Shown: in pieces, positions 47,841 to 56,840 of the stretch | Position numbering within the stretch: position 1 is the stretch's first letter | Layout: every line of letters begins with the position of its first letter | NCBI RefSeq assembly: GCF_003122425.1 | Contig: NZ_CP021659.1 | Location: 2,604,001 to 2,668,000, forward strand | Source of the DNA: Candidatus Fukatsuia symbiotica | Lineage (GTDB): Bacteria; Pseudomonadota; Gammaproteobacteria; Enterobacterales; Enterobacteriaceae | Direction of reading: 5' to 3' | DNA: 64,000 bases | Translations under genes and position numbers: made by a program | Notes under the pieces: model-generated | The model's input: the letters and a program-made list of their open reading frames with translations, nothing else | Database searches by the model: none | Told to the model about the DNA's origin: nothing

Positions 47841-48563
47841 TCACTCCCTGTCTGTCGTGATATAAAGGGAGAATGCAGCACCTGGCAACAAGCGATTGAC
47901 CGGTTGAGTAAACATCACGGCACGAATACCGGGTCGCCAAAAATCCTGCTCGGTTAAGTGAATCGAATAGGTGTTAGGATTGCGCACCTGATAACGGATG
48001 ACACGCAATGCATCGCCCACCCAGGCTTGCTCTGCTGTCATGGTTAAACCCAGTGGTGCCAATGCGCGAGCTTGCGTCAAATCAGCCTGAGCATAACGCT
48101 CCGGCATGTTTCCCCGCCATGCCGCTTTATTCAGTTCCACCAATAACGATCCATAGGGTTGCGCGGTTTCCCAGGCTTTCGCCGCAGGCCGACCCACGGG
48201 TTGCTCACCTAACAAGCGATAACGCCGCCCTGCCCCTTGACTCGGTGTCGCCTGGACAGAAAAAACCTGTTCGTGCTCTGTCTCGATATACAATGTAAAG
48301 GGCTTTTCACTGAGAGAAGAAAACAATACCGCCCCATCGACAGTATTACGCTTATCGGTCAACATACCGGCAGCACTGTTTATCGCTACAATACGATCAC
48401 CCAAAACACCTATCAAGTTAGGATTGTTATTGCTAATCGCTAACTGAAACTGGCCATCAGCAGGTAAAGCCACTGCCTGCAATGCAGTAACCGCCTTTGC
48501 AGTCGTAAAAAAACACAGGCCGATGGCAATGATAACAACGAACAAAAGGTTATTTTTTCGCAT
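47841..48563 (-). CDS. traK: Secretin-like core protein TraK
   Basis: 240 residues from ATG 48563, with signal peptide LLFVVIIAIGLCFFTTAKA. SNNNPNLIGVLGDRIVAINS, FTLYIETEHEQVFSVQATPS, EQAWVGDALRVIRYQVRNPN and DFWRPGIRAVMF match TraK, which forms the outer ring with TraV and TraB. F length is 242. The start lies inside the end of traE. Intact. Confidence 0.9.
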   Translation of the reverse strand: MRKNNLLFVVIIAIGLCFFTTAKAVTALQAVALPADGQFQLAISNNNPNLIGVLGDRIVAINSAAGMLTDKRNTVDGAVLFSSLSEKPFTLYIETEHEQVFSVQATPSQGAGRRYRLLGEQPVGRPAAKAWETAQPYGSLLVELNKAAWRGNMPERYAQADLTQARALAPLGLTMTAEQAWVGDALRVIRYQVRNPNTYSIHLTEQDFWRPGIRAVMFTQPVNRLLPGAAFSLYITTDRE

Positions 48564-49116
48564 CGGTTTTCTCCAAGAAGGCAACAATGCGCGTCATGCC
48601 ATCGGCATAATCCAGTTTGAGGTGATAATTTTTTTGCTCACAAGTGGGCTTACCGTTACCGATCCAGGTTTTTAATACCCCGTGGATCTCAACAATGCTT
48701 TCCGTAGGAAAAACACGAATACGGGTCTGATAGAACGCTGAACTGACTTCATTTTGTCTAATTCTTCGGGATTCCTCAGCCAGCGTTATTTTGAAATCAG
48801 CTTGGGCGCCGGGTTTGGCAAATGAAAGCAAAAACTGATGCTGGGCATCGACGGTTTCGGGTGACACATTGAGGCGCAATGCAATGAATGACAGCGCCAT
48901 CATCTGTAAATAAGCCGGACTGGCCAGCGCTTCTGAAAGAGCAAAAGGCGCATTAAACGCCATGGGGATGACTATTTTTTCCTGATGGCGCCTGAGAGCA
49001 TGATTATCTACCGCCAGTAAAATGGTTGATAGTAAACTCAAAATCAGCATTAAAAAAATAACCAACAAGGTAACAGCGATGATTTTATTAGAGGAATGAC
49101 GTGCTGTTAACTCCAC
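48550..49116 (-). CDS. traE: Pilus assembly protein TraE
   Basis: 188 residues. One N-terminal membrane helix (VTLLVIFLMLILSLLSTILL) and a VirB8-like periplasmic domain (YLQMMALSFIALRLNVSPET; FYQTRIRVFPTESIVEIHG; YHLKLDYADGMTRI). It is an inner-membrane scaffold of the pilus machine, same length as in F. Intact. Confidence 0.9.
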   Translation of the reverse strand: MELTARHSSNKIIAVTLLVIFLMLILSLLSTILLAVDNHALRRHQEKIVIPMAFNAPFALSEALASPAYLQMMALSFIALRLNVSPETVDAQHQFLLSFAKPGAQADFKITLAEESRRIRQNEVSSAFYQTRIRVFPTESIVEIHGVLKTWIGNGKPTCEQKNYHLKLDYADGMTRIVAFLEKTDAKK

Positions 49117-49134
49117 AATATTTTCCTAAATCCG

Positions 49135-49443
49135 TTACTTTATCCATTGCCGAAAACTTGAATCGGGGATCACTTTAAAAACAGGGCGAAACAGAAAGCC
49201 AGGGAAATACCAGTAAAGCAAGTTGTACAGCCACATACTCCCTTTGCCGCGTTTTGCGGTGCGAATACCCAAACAAATTACCAATGCCATCCCCATCCCA
49301 AATAAAGCGTGATGAACCATAATGCCCCATAAAAAAACCGGTAACGACGGTAGGGCTTCATCATAGGGCAAACCAAATAGCCGACGTGGTTCACTGAGCG
49401 TTTTCGGGAAACGGTACTTTTGCAGATCCTCTTCGGTCGTCAT
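49135..49443 (-). CDS. traL: Pilus assembly protein TraL
   Basis: 102 residues: YRFPKTLSEPRRLFGLPYDE is the conserved TraL start, followed by membrane segments around LPVFLWGIMVHHALFGMGMA and FRPVFKVIPDSSFRQWI at the end. Inner-membrane protein, VirB3-like. Intact. Confidence 0.9.
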   Translation of the reverse strand: MTTEEDLQKYRFPKTLSEPRRLFGLPYDEALPSLPVFLWGIMVHHALFGMGMALVICLGIRTAKRGKGSMWLYNLLYWYFPGFLFRPVFKVIPDSSFRQWIK

Positions 49444-49469
49444 GATCGCCCTCTTATTTAATCAGATAA

Positions 49470-49796
49470 TCAAACAGTCAAACTAAATCCAATCGTGGTA
49501 AAGACAATCACAACAGCAATACCAAACAACATGAACACATTTTTGGTTTTGATAAAGGTAATAATGCCGACAATCACTTCTGCCAAGATTATCCACTTAG
49601 CGATGGCAGAGCTAGCACCAAACGTATCCGTAACCGTCACTTTTCCTCCTGCCATTAAATCAACCGCTTGAGAGACACCGATAATCCCCAACAGTGCTAT
49701 GATAGAAGTAAGCATTAACCCTACCCAATGAGCGCTATTTTTGTAATTAAATTTTTTAGATACAGCAATGCCAGCAGCCTTAATAGACAGCATCAT
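49470..49796 (-). CDS. traA: F-type pilin TraA
   Basis: 108 residues. The mature part (VDLMAGGKVTVTDTFGASSA, WIILAEVIVGIITFIKTKNV, MLFGIAVVIVFTTIGFSL) aligns well with F pilin, with two membrane helices around the basic KTKN loop. The leader is long and ends near GVSQA, a likely leader-peptidase site. F TraA has 121 residues. First gene of the operon as seen here; traY and traJ are not found upstream. Intact. Confidence 0.9.
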   Translation of the reverse strand: MMLSIKAAGIAVSKKFNYKNSAHWVGLMLTSIIALLGIIGVSQAVDLMAGGKVTVTDTFGASSAIAKWIILAEVIVGIITFIKTKNVFMLFGIAVVIVFTTIGFSLTV

Positions 49797-49958
49797 AATC
49801 TACTCCATTGATATTAGAATTTTATAAAAGTCATTGATATTAAACTTAAATTTCACTCCTCACTTTTTTCTTAAAAAAATAATATAAATTCATTTTCCAT
49901 AGTATGGATATAATGAGTAATGTAAAAATCATATGTAGGTAACGTCGCCGTACCAAAC

Positions 49959-50087
49959 CTAATTAGGGGCAGCAACAGTAAACTGACGCGCTAACACGTT
50001 AGGAATAGCCAGCTGTTCTTGTGTCGCCTTTTTATATTTGTGAGTCGGTGTTATAACACGGGGTGTCCAGGTCTTTCGTACAGGCAT
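49959..50087 (-). pseudogene. IS3-type transposase remnant
   Basis: 42 codons: MPVRKTWTPRVITPTHKYKK, then EQLAIPNVLARQFTVAAPN and a stop. The latter resembles the segment just before the catalytic core of IS3 OrfB (PNLLNRQFTxxxPN). Nothing else of it remains. The 160 bases between it and traA hold no gene. Confidence 0.5.
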
Positions 50088-50159
50088 AGTCTGACATCTC
50101 ATTTACCATTCTTATCTTTTTTCATACTCTCTTTTTACCATCATTGATTACAGTGCGAA

Positions 50160-50484
50160 ACTCGTGTTTATTACCAAAACAGGACGCTTATTTTACTATC
50201 GCTTTGATCTTGAACAAAAGACTCACGATCAGCAGATAGATATTACTGAGATCGCCGACAGCAGCAATTATCAACTTAGCTGAGCCGAAACCGATCGCTT
50301 ATTGTTCGCCAAGCAAGTGCTAACTAGCATTGCCGTGTTCTGTCTTACCCTTGTCCTATTAGCAGCATGGATGCCCGATAATAAACTGATTGAGTCGTTA
50401 GTAGATTTGATTAAGATCGGTGCACTCCCTCTGGTCACACTCATTATCTCTTTCTATTTTCCTCAAAACAGAAAAGGAGAATAA
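50160..50484 (+). pseudogene. Small membrane protein broken by an in-frame stop
   Basis: The frame reads FITKTGRLFYYRFDLEQKTH, DQQIDITEIADSSNYQLS, a TGA at 50281, then AETDRLLFAKQVLTSIAVF, a membrane helix (LTLVLLAAWMPDNKLIESLV) and a second (GALPLVTLIISFYF) and ends QNRKGE. GTG or TTG starts inside could make only the 60-residue membrane part. A piece of the same sequence (FITKTDRLFYY) is repeated at 55575. I do not recognise the family. Confidence 0.45.
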
Positions 50485-50662
50485 TTGTAGATGTATCCCC
50501 AAAAAACAGACGAAGAGGCGGAAAAGCCAGTAAACGGGTTGAGACTACCTCCGTAGTACAGCACGGAGCACCTTTGGCGCTCTATTGAATGAGAAAAAAG
50601 CGAGTCAAAACCCACCGGATCAATCAAAAGTACCAAATTGGCATTAACCTAATTTTTCTCTA

Positions 50663-52288
50663 CTAAGCTGCGGTGAAAACATCAAAAAATACATGGCCAA
50701 TCGTATTACCCACCCCTTTTACTCGCACTCCTCGTAAAGCAATGCCCTGTGAAACCATGACTTCTCCTGATGGATGTCTAGGGATGTAAACAAGCTTATT
50801 ATCTGAAAGAAGTGAATGCACACTAAAATCGGTATCACCGGTAGAAGTATCATCATAACAAGCTGTTGGAATATAGATAGTTGCAGTGTTTACGCCATGC
50901 TCCTTCGTGACTTGACCATCCCCTGCCAGGACTCTTGACTGCGTAGTAAATAAGCTAGAGGACGCAGCATTCAAAACACTGCACACCGCTGCTCGGTGGC
51001 TCTGGAGTTTAGTTTCAAGTGCTTTGCATGCTAACTCCGACTTAACAATCGCATTCAACGCCACTGCACTAGCAACTAAGGCATTCATGGCAATTTGAGA
51101 AGCGGCTACAGCCTCCATGGCCGTTTGTGAAGCGGCTACGGCTGTCATATCCGCATAGCTTTGCGGGCTAAGTCCACTCGCTAAGCCCGTAGCGAGTTTA
51201 GCAATAGCCATTGAGTTCGCCCCTATTGCTGCCATAGCGGTAGAGGAATTTCGTAAGACTTCTTTGGCTGGTGAGGAGGTTGCTACCGCATTCATGGCAA
51301 TTTGAGAAGCCGCTACGGCTGTCATTGCTGTTAAGGAACTTGCTACACCATCCATCACAGTTGATGAATTCACCGCCACAGCCATAGCCGTAACCAGAGC
51401 CGTTATACCCTCGCTCTTTACTACCGCCTCTATCGCGCGCGTACTGTTGGCCAATATGCCAAACGTAGAACTGTTGCTGACTATGATCTGTATTGCCACA
51501 GAGCTGGTAAAAAGACGGGTGAACTTTTTTTCATTACTATCATTCGCCAACCAGGTTTCCAATTGATCACTCGTTAAGTCTGATCGCAAAAGGTAGGTCA
51601 ACACATCTGGATCGCCGACAAAGAGATTAAAAAACTTAGTGAGTTTGCTTAATTCTGCCTTGGTCGAGAGCAAATTTTCTGAACCCTTAAGATAGCGGTT
51701 ATCCGCATCACCCGTGGTGATCAATTCAGAGGAATTCGTGCCAACGTTTCTAGTCGCCGCTGTCCCTAACTCGAGATTCAAGCGAGCCTGAACTTTGTCG
51801 AGCACATCCTTCAAGTTTTCTGCAGCATGAAGGTAACTCGTATCCGACTCCCTGAAGTTAATCACGTTGCTCACAGTTTCGATGGCAGACGCCGGGATAG
51901 TATTGAGCGGTAGGCGTACCATTTGGACCAATGCGCCACCTTCCTGGCGCACGGGTCTATAAGGTGAGGAGGAGTACCCCACGGCCACTAAGGTATCCAG
52001 CTCAAAAACGCCGATTTCGCGGATGGCTTCCTCTTTTTTATTTTCAGGTAGGATCAGCTCGCCGATGACGCTGTTCTTTTCCCTGTCCACCGTCACGCAC
52101 TCCAGCGGCACTTGGTAAATGACATTTCTTACCTCCTGTGCCTGCTTAAGGTCTGTGATGGATAAGGGCGTAGAAGCATTGCCTAACGCCATGTGGGTGA
52201 GTTGCAGTTTGCTGCCGGACGCACAGGCGTCCTGCAAGCGTTTGTCGCCTTCGGCCGTCCAAGAAAGCATAACGTCGTGGGAGTTCAT
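50663..52288 (-). CDS. Orphan phage tail-fibre protein (P2 H-like N-terminus)
   Basis: 541 residues. The first 150 residues (LQLTHMALGNASTPLSITDL, VSVIGELILPENKKEEAIRE-like segment, IGVFELDTLVAVGYSSSPYR) match the phage tail-collar fibre domain that attaches P2-type fibres to the baseplate. The middle (about residues 265-400) has repeats with a spacing of about 9 residues and the core S-x-x-AM-x-AVA (for example TAMTAVAASQIAMNAVATSS). The C-terminus (TIYIPTACYDDTSTGDTDFS, TIGHVFFDVFTAA) would be the receptor-binding tip. No other phage gene is near, so it may be a phage relic or a fibre for the eCIS. Intact. Confidence 0.78.
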   Translation of the reverse strand: MNSHDVMLSWTAEGDKRLQDACASGSKLQLTHMALGNASTPLSITDLKQAQEVRNVIYQVPLECVTVDREKNSVIGELILPENKKEEAIREIGVFELDTLVAVGYSSSPYRPVRQEGGALVQMVRLPLNTIPASAIETVSNVINFRESDTSYLHAAENLKDVLDKVQARLNLELGTAATRNVGTNSSELITTGDADNRYLKGSENLLSTKAELSKLTKFFNLFVGDPDVLTYLLRSDLTSDQLETWLANDSNEKKFTRLFTSSVAIQIIVSNSSTFGILANSTRAIEAVVKSEGITALVTAMAVAVNSSTVMDGVASSLTAMTAVAASQIAMNAVATSSPAKEVLRNSSTAMAAIGANSMAIAKLATGLASGLSPQSYADMTAVAASQTAMEAVAASQIAMNALVASAVALNAIVKSELACKALETKLQSHRAAVCSVLNAASSSLFTTQSRVLAGDGQVTKEHGVNTATIYIPTACYDDTSTGDTDFSVHSLLSDNKLVYIPRHPSGEVMVSQGIALRGVRVKGVGNTIGHVFFDVFTAA

Positions 52289-52597
52289 AGAGACCTTCTC
52301 TGGTGTATGGATATTGGGGTGATAGCGCGCCAGCAGGGCATAACGTCATGCTCTTTTTTTATTCATCCCGGCGTTTTATTTGTTTTCTGACTTGACGGCG
52401 CCAAGGAAGAGGGTCCCCGCGCGTCCCCTGCGCGGTTATCTACTCAACGCGTCTTTTCTCTTTTTACTCAAGCGGGGAGGTCTTCCTGGGTCAGGTACCC
52501 CCTTGCTCTGCTGCTGGAGGGGGCGTATAAGGCACGTTATGCTAAAGAAGGCGCTGCGCCCTGCGATTTTCGCAGCGGCTTTTTCAACATAACGTCA
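52289..52597. other. Non-coding stretch with a hairpin, between tail fibre and IS630
   Basis: CTGCGATTTTCGCAG at 52561-52575, followed by a T-run (GGCTTTTTC), could be a plus-strand terminator. CATAACGTCAT occurs twice (52338 and 52588). No gene is recognised. Confidence 0.4.
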
Positions 52598-52717
52598 TAT
52601 AGCAGCGGCGTTATAAAATGACTTAATTAAAGAAGGAAAACAGGTGATCGACATCACACCTCTCTTTTCTACGCCGTGCTTTGGCATGAGCCCATTTCTT
52701 CTCAATGGGATTCAAAT

Positions 52718-54256
52718 CTCACTTTTACCCACAATTTTTGTTATTAAGAATAATGAACAATCTCACAGTTTCTTGCAGGATCTCATACCCTCGCCAAAGC
52801 GACATTATTCCCGGTAAACCCTCGGCACGTCGGTTAAGAAATCCTCCCAATTGACCCAGCCATGTTATTGCCTGAAGCACTGTGGGGGGATGCTCGGGAA
52901 GGCGGCTTGTTGTCTGTATTCTGCAATACAGCGTTTGCCATTCTACCTTTGACAACACATCGGTGCAGGTAGCCTCAGGACACAACGCTGCCATTTTGGT
53001 CATATACATCAGTTTGAAGGCGATAATGCTTTTGAGGGTGATCATTTTCGTTAGTTTGGTTGCCGTATTTAAACGACATTGTTCAACACAACATCCTGAT
53101 TTCAGTGTGTTGAAGAACTCCTCTCTCTTCCATCTCAGTCTATACCCATTCACTTTCTCTTCTGCTTCAAAGGCGTCAGTGGCCGTCAAATTGGTCAATA
53201 ATACCCATTCGACAGGCGCTACTCCTTCTGGAGGAGGCTGTTCTTTAACACTGATGGCAGAGACGTGAACCTTTTCATGGATATGCCGTGAAGCGTCTTT
53301 ATTGGTAGGCCCATAAACGAGACTATTTCTAATGGGGAGCCAGCCTGAAATGGAGCGAATATCCACATAAGCCGTTCTTGCTACCCTTTGCTGATTTTTG
53401 GGCAGGGTGAGTGCTATGGTTTTTAAAATCGGCGTCTTTGACAAGGCGGTTTGCACCGTTGTTTTTTTCCCCTTTTCATCGATAAATTTTCTGTCTTTCC
53501 GGTTGCGGATAATAAAAAATGGTTTTAGTGAGCTTGCAACCCGAAAAAGTTCGAAAATATCCGCTTCTCTGTCTCCCAGCGTGATTAAGCAGGTATCTTT
53601 GGGTATCCGCGCCGCTGTCTCGTAGAGGGTCTCTATCCACTTAATACTTTCTTTTTCTTTCATTGTCGATTGATAAAGCCGCCGCTGTTTTTCCTGAGGG
53701 GTTTCCTCTCGGGAAACACGTGACCCGCATTTAAGCGAGGATAACCCAAGCGGCAAGCCCTCCTGAGTTACCATCAAACTTGCATGAAGCATCAACCCCA
53801 TTTTATGTTTGTGATAGGCTTTAGATATACTTCCCAACCCCTCTGTCTTTTTATGTGAGTCAACGTTCAACTCTGATGTGTCCTGAAGAGAAAAAACCAG
53901 TGAATGCCCCTCCAGACGTTTTTGTGTTTGCACACAATGTGTACGGAATAGCGCGCTCTCGCTCACTCTCTCATTGCTAAAAAATCGATAAGCTCCTTTG
54001 GCCTGTGACCAGGAGCCATGACAGCTTGGGTAAATTGAACCTGACGCTTTTGATGATAATAAGCCCGCTGTTTCAAAAAAACGCTCTTTAAGGCGTTTAT
54101 CTCCGAAATCAATTTGATGAAATTCTTCACGGATCCACTCATTCCCATTACCCGTTACTGTTTTCATGTGCCTGTTTCCTGATTTAACTATTGACTCTAC
54201 CAATAATCCAATTTCACCTGAATCATTTTTCATTCAACGTTGTGGGTAAAAGTGAG
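52718..54256 (-). mobile_element. IS4-family element with 17-bp perfect terminal repeats
   Basis: CTCACTTTTACCCACAA at 52718-52734 is the exact reverse complement of 54240-54256. It is 1539 bases long with an intact transposase. The 9 bases on each side are GATTCAAAT and GGTTCAGGT, both native IS630 sequence at the homologous position but from two variants, so not a simple target duplication. Confidence 0.88.
52725..54233 (-). CDS. IS4/Tn5-like transposase
   Basis: 502 residues. An N-terminal DNA-binding domain (WIREEFHQIDFGDKRLKERF; SCHGSWSQAKGAYRFFSNER) is followed by the DDE core: LVFSLQDTSELNVDSHKK, CLITLGDREADIFELFR and NGYRLRWKREEFFNTLKSGC. Same plan as IS50/Tn5 transposase. The frame is intact, so this element may be active. 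Confidence 0.9.
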   Translation of the reverse strand: MKNDSGEIGLLVESIVKSGNRHMKTVTGNGNEWIREEFHQIDFGDKRLKERFFETAGLLSSKASGSIYPSCHGSWSQAKGAYRFFSNERVSESALFRTHCVQTQKRLEGHSLVFSLQDTSELNVDSHKKTEGLGSISKAYHKHKMGLMLHASLMVTQEGLPLGLSSLKCGSRVSREETPQEKQRRLYQSTMKEKESIKWIETLYETAARIPKDTCLITLGDREADIFELFRVASSLKPFFIIRNRKDRKFIDEKGKKTTVQTALSKTPILKTIALTLPKNQQRVARTAYVDIRSISGWLPIRNSLVYGPTNKDASRHIHEKVHVSAISVKEQPPPEGVAPVEWVLLTNLTATDAFEAEEKVNGYRLRWKREEFFNTLKSGCCVEQCRLNTATKLTKMITLKSIIAFKLMYMTKMAALCPEATCTDVLSKVEWQTLYCRIQTTSRLPEHPPTVLQAITWLGQLGGFLNRRAEGLPGIMSLWRGYEILQETVRLFIILNNKNCG

Positions 54257-55110
54257 GGTTCAGGTCAGGAGAATACGTCGGGAGATATTCCAGAATAAAA
54301 CCAGATTTTTGTCTAGCAGACTGGATATCCTGGCGTTTGTGAAAGCTCACATTATAGCAGGGGCCGTATAAGTTGATTATAAAAATCAGCAATAACATAT
54401 TGATATTAAATAATATTTATTAACAAAAGAGATCACGTTACATGGCGCCTGCTATATCCATCACGATAACAGCACCTTGAGGGATTTTTGGCAGTAAGTC
54501 TTGGGTTACCCACGCATGAAAAATATCGCTATTGATATTGTATTCAAAGGCACAAACGGTGGTTAATTTTCCGTTAAGCTGAGCGCCAATGACATTGGTA
54601 CGTGCTTTAGCGTGCCAATCATGTTGACCGTAACACCGCCTACCTTTAGTTCAATAGCCGTAGAGGCGGGGCATGCCATGAGCAAAACCGCTTTCATCAA
54701 CGTAAATAATAGGGGTCTCGCTGGCTTCATAGGCCTGGATCTTGATCTGAAAATCTTCTCGGGATTGGGCGTTGGCTTTTGGATGATAAAATGTTTTTTT
54801 TATAGCTAAACCCTGCCCGTTTCAACGCATGGCAGATACCTCTAGCGCTCACTCCCATACGTTGGGCTCGCTCGTATTGAGACGCGTCAGGGTAGGTTTC
54901 CACATCAAGAATCAACGCCGCTCGAGCTATTTTACTGGCGGGTTTATCACGTGTCAGACAAGGTTCTATTCGTTTAGCCCAGCGCATCAGACTTGCGGTC
55001 CCAATACAAAAACGTGTGGCCGTTTGGGCATATGTAAGCTTTTCTTGCTCTTTAATAGCCAATACATGTTGGCGAAATTTTAATGGATAAGTCATCTTGA
55101 AATTATACAT
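54257..55110 (-). pseudogene. IS630 transposase of copy 2, broken by MITE and stop
   Basis: The first frame is intact (FRQHVLAIKEQEKLTYAQTA, RMGVSARGICHALKRAGFSY). It meets the second at an A8C run (54793-54801), as in copy 1. The DDE part has a stop after MPRLYGY and is interrupted by the MITE within the segment MVMDNASFHK-like region, and its C-terminal end is separated by the IS4 element. Not functional. Confidence 0.8.
54353..54456. mobile_element. 104-bp MITE with IS630-like ends, copy B
   Basis: Starts TATAGCAGGGGCCGTATAAG and ends GGCGCCTGCTATA. Same length and plan as copy A at 46498-46601 but diverged inside. It is inserted at a TA in the IS630 transposase gene; the uninterrupted copy 1 reads CTCGCATTGTCCATCACC at this place. 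Confidence 0.8.
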
Positions 55111-55133
55111 TAATTTATACAGCCTACGCTATA

Positions 55134-55620
55134 ATCAATGCGACCGTGTTTGGCCACAAACTTGAAGACGGTTACCCCAGCCATAGCTCCGCAGGTACAC
55201 TGAAAGCCCTTCTTCTGGAATATCGAGTGAGGCTAATGTTACGTTACAATTGACAATCCGGTTCTTTCTCAGAGTGGTGATCCAAATCCAGTTATGGAAC
55301 AAATGGCCTTGAGATTACTCAAACTGGAATACCAGGCATCCATTACCACCGCTTCAGGCTCTACACTAAAAACGCCCTTGTCTTTTGAACAGAAACAAGA
55401 AAACAAGATTATTTCGAGTATTCGTATGACCGTTGAATACGCCATCACAGGAATCAAGCGACTCGGGTGTATGACTCAATCTTTACGTAATCGCCGACCT
55501 TTTATTGACGAGACTTTCATCCTTCCCAGCACTGGCATCTGGAATTTCCATCTCAGAATGGCTTGAAATTCAGTTCATTACCAAAACAGACCGCTTATTT
55601 TACTATTAAGCAACAAGTTT
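55134..55620 (+). pseudogene. DDE transposase C-terminal remnant
   Basis: From 55364 the frame reads TLKTPLSFEQKQENKIISSI, RMTVEYAITGIKRLGCMTQS, LRNRRPFIDETF and STGIWNFHLRMA, the end of a DDE_Tnp_4-type transposase. Upstream parts (55134-55293) keep scattered similarity but with stops. It ends at 55566. TTATTAAGCAACAAG at 55602 resembles the 152-bp MITE end. Confidence 0.55.
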
Positions 55621-56029
55621 TTTATTGCATAGTGAAAAAATAGGCGGCCATTTTAATTGTCGTCTACCGGCCAAAATAATTGATTTTGTCATATGCTATT
55701 TACGCTTAATAAATTACTATAAAAACGCTATGTCATATTGATAAATTAGGCTAAAAGATCCAAAGGAGTAAGTTAAGAAAATACTTTGTACAACGCTGTA
55801 AATTGGGTAGGATAGAATACAGATCTCCCACATGAGTTTGTATGATTAGTAGGTTTCATCTGTCAATATTGAATTCAGTATTAACATTATTTTTAATAAA
55901 CAGCTAAAATCATAATTTGTATTTTTATAAAAACAGCTAAGCTCCTTAACTTTTTCTTTAAAATTTAAACTCGTGTCATACATAAAATTCAATCTTAAAC
56001 AGGATTAATAAGAACCTCCTCTTTAACGA
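55621..56029. other. AT-rich leading part of the oriT region, no gene
   Basis: About 400 bases, strongly AT-rich, stops in all frames. By comparison with F it could hold intrinsic bends and host-factor sites next to nic, but I cannot point to a defined site. Confidence 0.4.
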
Positions 56030-56070
56030 AAAAATATCCACACCCCTCGCAAGAGGTTATCTTGCCTGAT
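56030..56070 (-). promoter_or_regulatory. oriT: F-like oriT: nic region and adjacent hairpin
   Basis: On the minus strand GCAAGA, five bases, TCTTGC (56049-56065) is followed after two bases by GGGGTGTGG (56038-56046) and ATATTTTTT. F oriT has the same order: an inverted repeat ending TTTTTGC, two bases, GGGGTGTGG with the nick after GGGGTGT. The predicted nick is between 56039 and 56040 on the minus strand. It lies 250 bases before traM, the F arrangement. Confidence 0.75.
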
Positions 56071-56147
56071 TATCTTTAATTTTCAATATATTAACATTTG
56101 GAATGTTTATGCATTTTCATTTTTTATTCATAAATAAACATTATTTA

Positions 56148-56267
56148 GAATCCACATGAGTTTTTATTTTATAACAATAAGTTGTGTATATCATAATCTC
56201 GAATACACACTATATTTAGATTCTGTTTTTTCTGGTATATTAGTTCGCAAGAATCTATAATAGACTC
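56148..56267. promoter_or_regulatory. Probable TraM-binding region and traM promoter
   Basis: GANTC motifs, the type bound by F TraM, occur at 56148, 56219, 56251 and 56263. TAGATTCT at 56217 and AGAATCTA at 56250 are inverted copies. They lie between nic and the traM start, as the sbm sites do in F. Exact binding is inference. Confidence 0.55.
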
Positions 56268-56296
56268 TATTTTTTAGATTTTAATCGAGATTAACC

Positions 56297-56683
56297 ATGC
56301 CAAAACTTCAGGTTTTTATCAATAAGACTATTTTAGAAAAAATAAACACGATTGTTTTTAATAAACGTAACGATGGAGCAAAAAAACATGAAGTTAATAC
56401 GTCTAATACAACTTCCATGCTCATAGAGTTAGGTTTAAAAGTCTATGAATTGCAGCAGAGAAAAACGGAAAGTAACTTTAATCAAACAGAGTTGAACAAA
56501 GTCATGTTAGAGAATATGGTAAAAACAAATTTTATTTGTCAGAAGTTATTAGGTATGAATTCATTTATGTCTGAAATACAAAAAAATGAAAAATTTAATT
56601 TCCAACTAATGGCTAAAACGATACGTAATGATACAGCTGAAGTTGTTAATAAATTATTCCCAACAGATGGAGAAAATACTTAA
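56297..56683 (+). CDS. traM: Relaxosome protein TraM
   Basis: 128 residues aligned along the full length with F TraM (127): LQVFINKTILEKINTIVFNK (ribbon-helix-helix), TTSMLIELGLKVYELQQRKT, NFNQTELNKVMLENMVKTNF, and an acidic end. TraM binds next to oriT and contacts the C-terminus of TraD. It is on the plus strand, opposite to the tra operon, whereas in F both run the same way. Intact. Confidence 0.88.
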   Translation: MPKLQVFINKTILEKINTIVFNKRNDGAKKHEVNTSNTTSMLIELGLKVYELQQRKTESNFNQTELNKVMLENMVKTNFICQKLLGMNSFMSEIQKNEKFNFQLMAKTIRNDTAEVVNKLFPTDGENT

Positions 56684-56840
56684 CATGAGTCTTATTGCTA
56701 TTTTTTCTTTATAAAATATATAAATTTATTAATGAAAGTAATTTTCATTTTAACTATTAAAATTTGGCTAGTAATAATTTAATTTTATAAAAAATATAGA
56801 CCAAATTAATAAAATATTGATAAATATAAATTTGAATAAG

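Larger units (their letters stand above)
52598..55133 (-). mobile_element. IS630 copy 2, interrupted by an IS4 element and a MITE
   Basis: Left end TATAGCAGCGGCGTTATAA at 52598, right end CAGCCTACGCTATA ending at 55133. An IS4 element (52718-54256) and the 104-bp MITE (54353-54456) lie inside. The left 120 bases differ from copy 1 at a single base, whereas the sequence right of the IS4 differs at many positions, so the two flanks come from different IS630 lineages. Confidence 0.8.

Noticed and set aside
49970-50087. traY or traJ upstream of traA
   Set aside because: The only frame there matches an IS3 transposase fragment; no ribbon-helix-helix is present.
52193-52592. Plus-strand small frames around the tail-fibre start
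   Set aside because: They overlap the fibre gene in antisense or are of odd composition; no family pattern.
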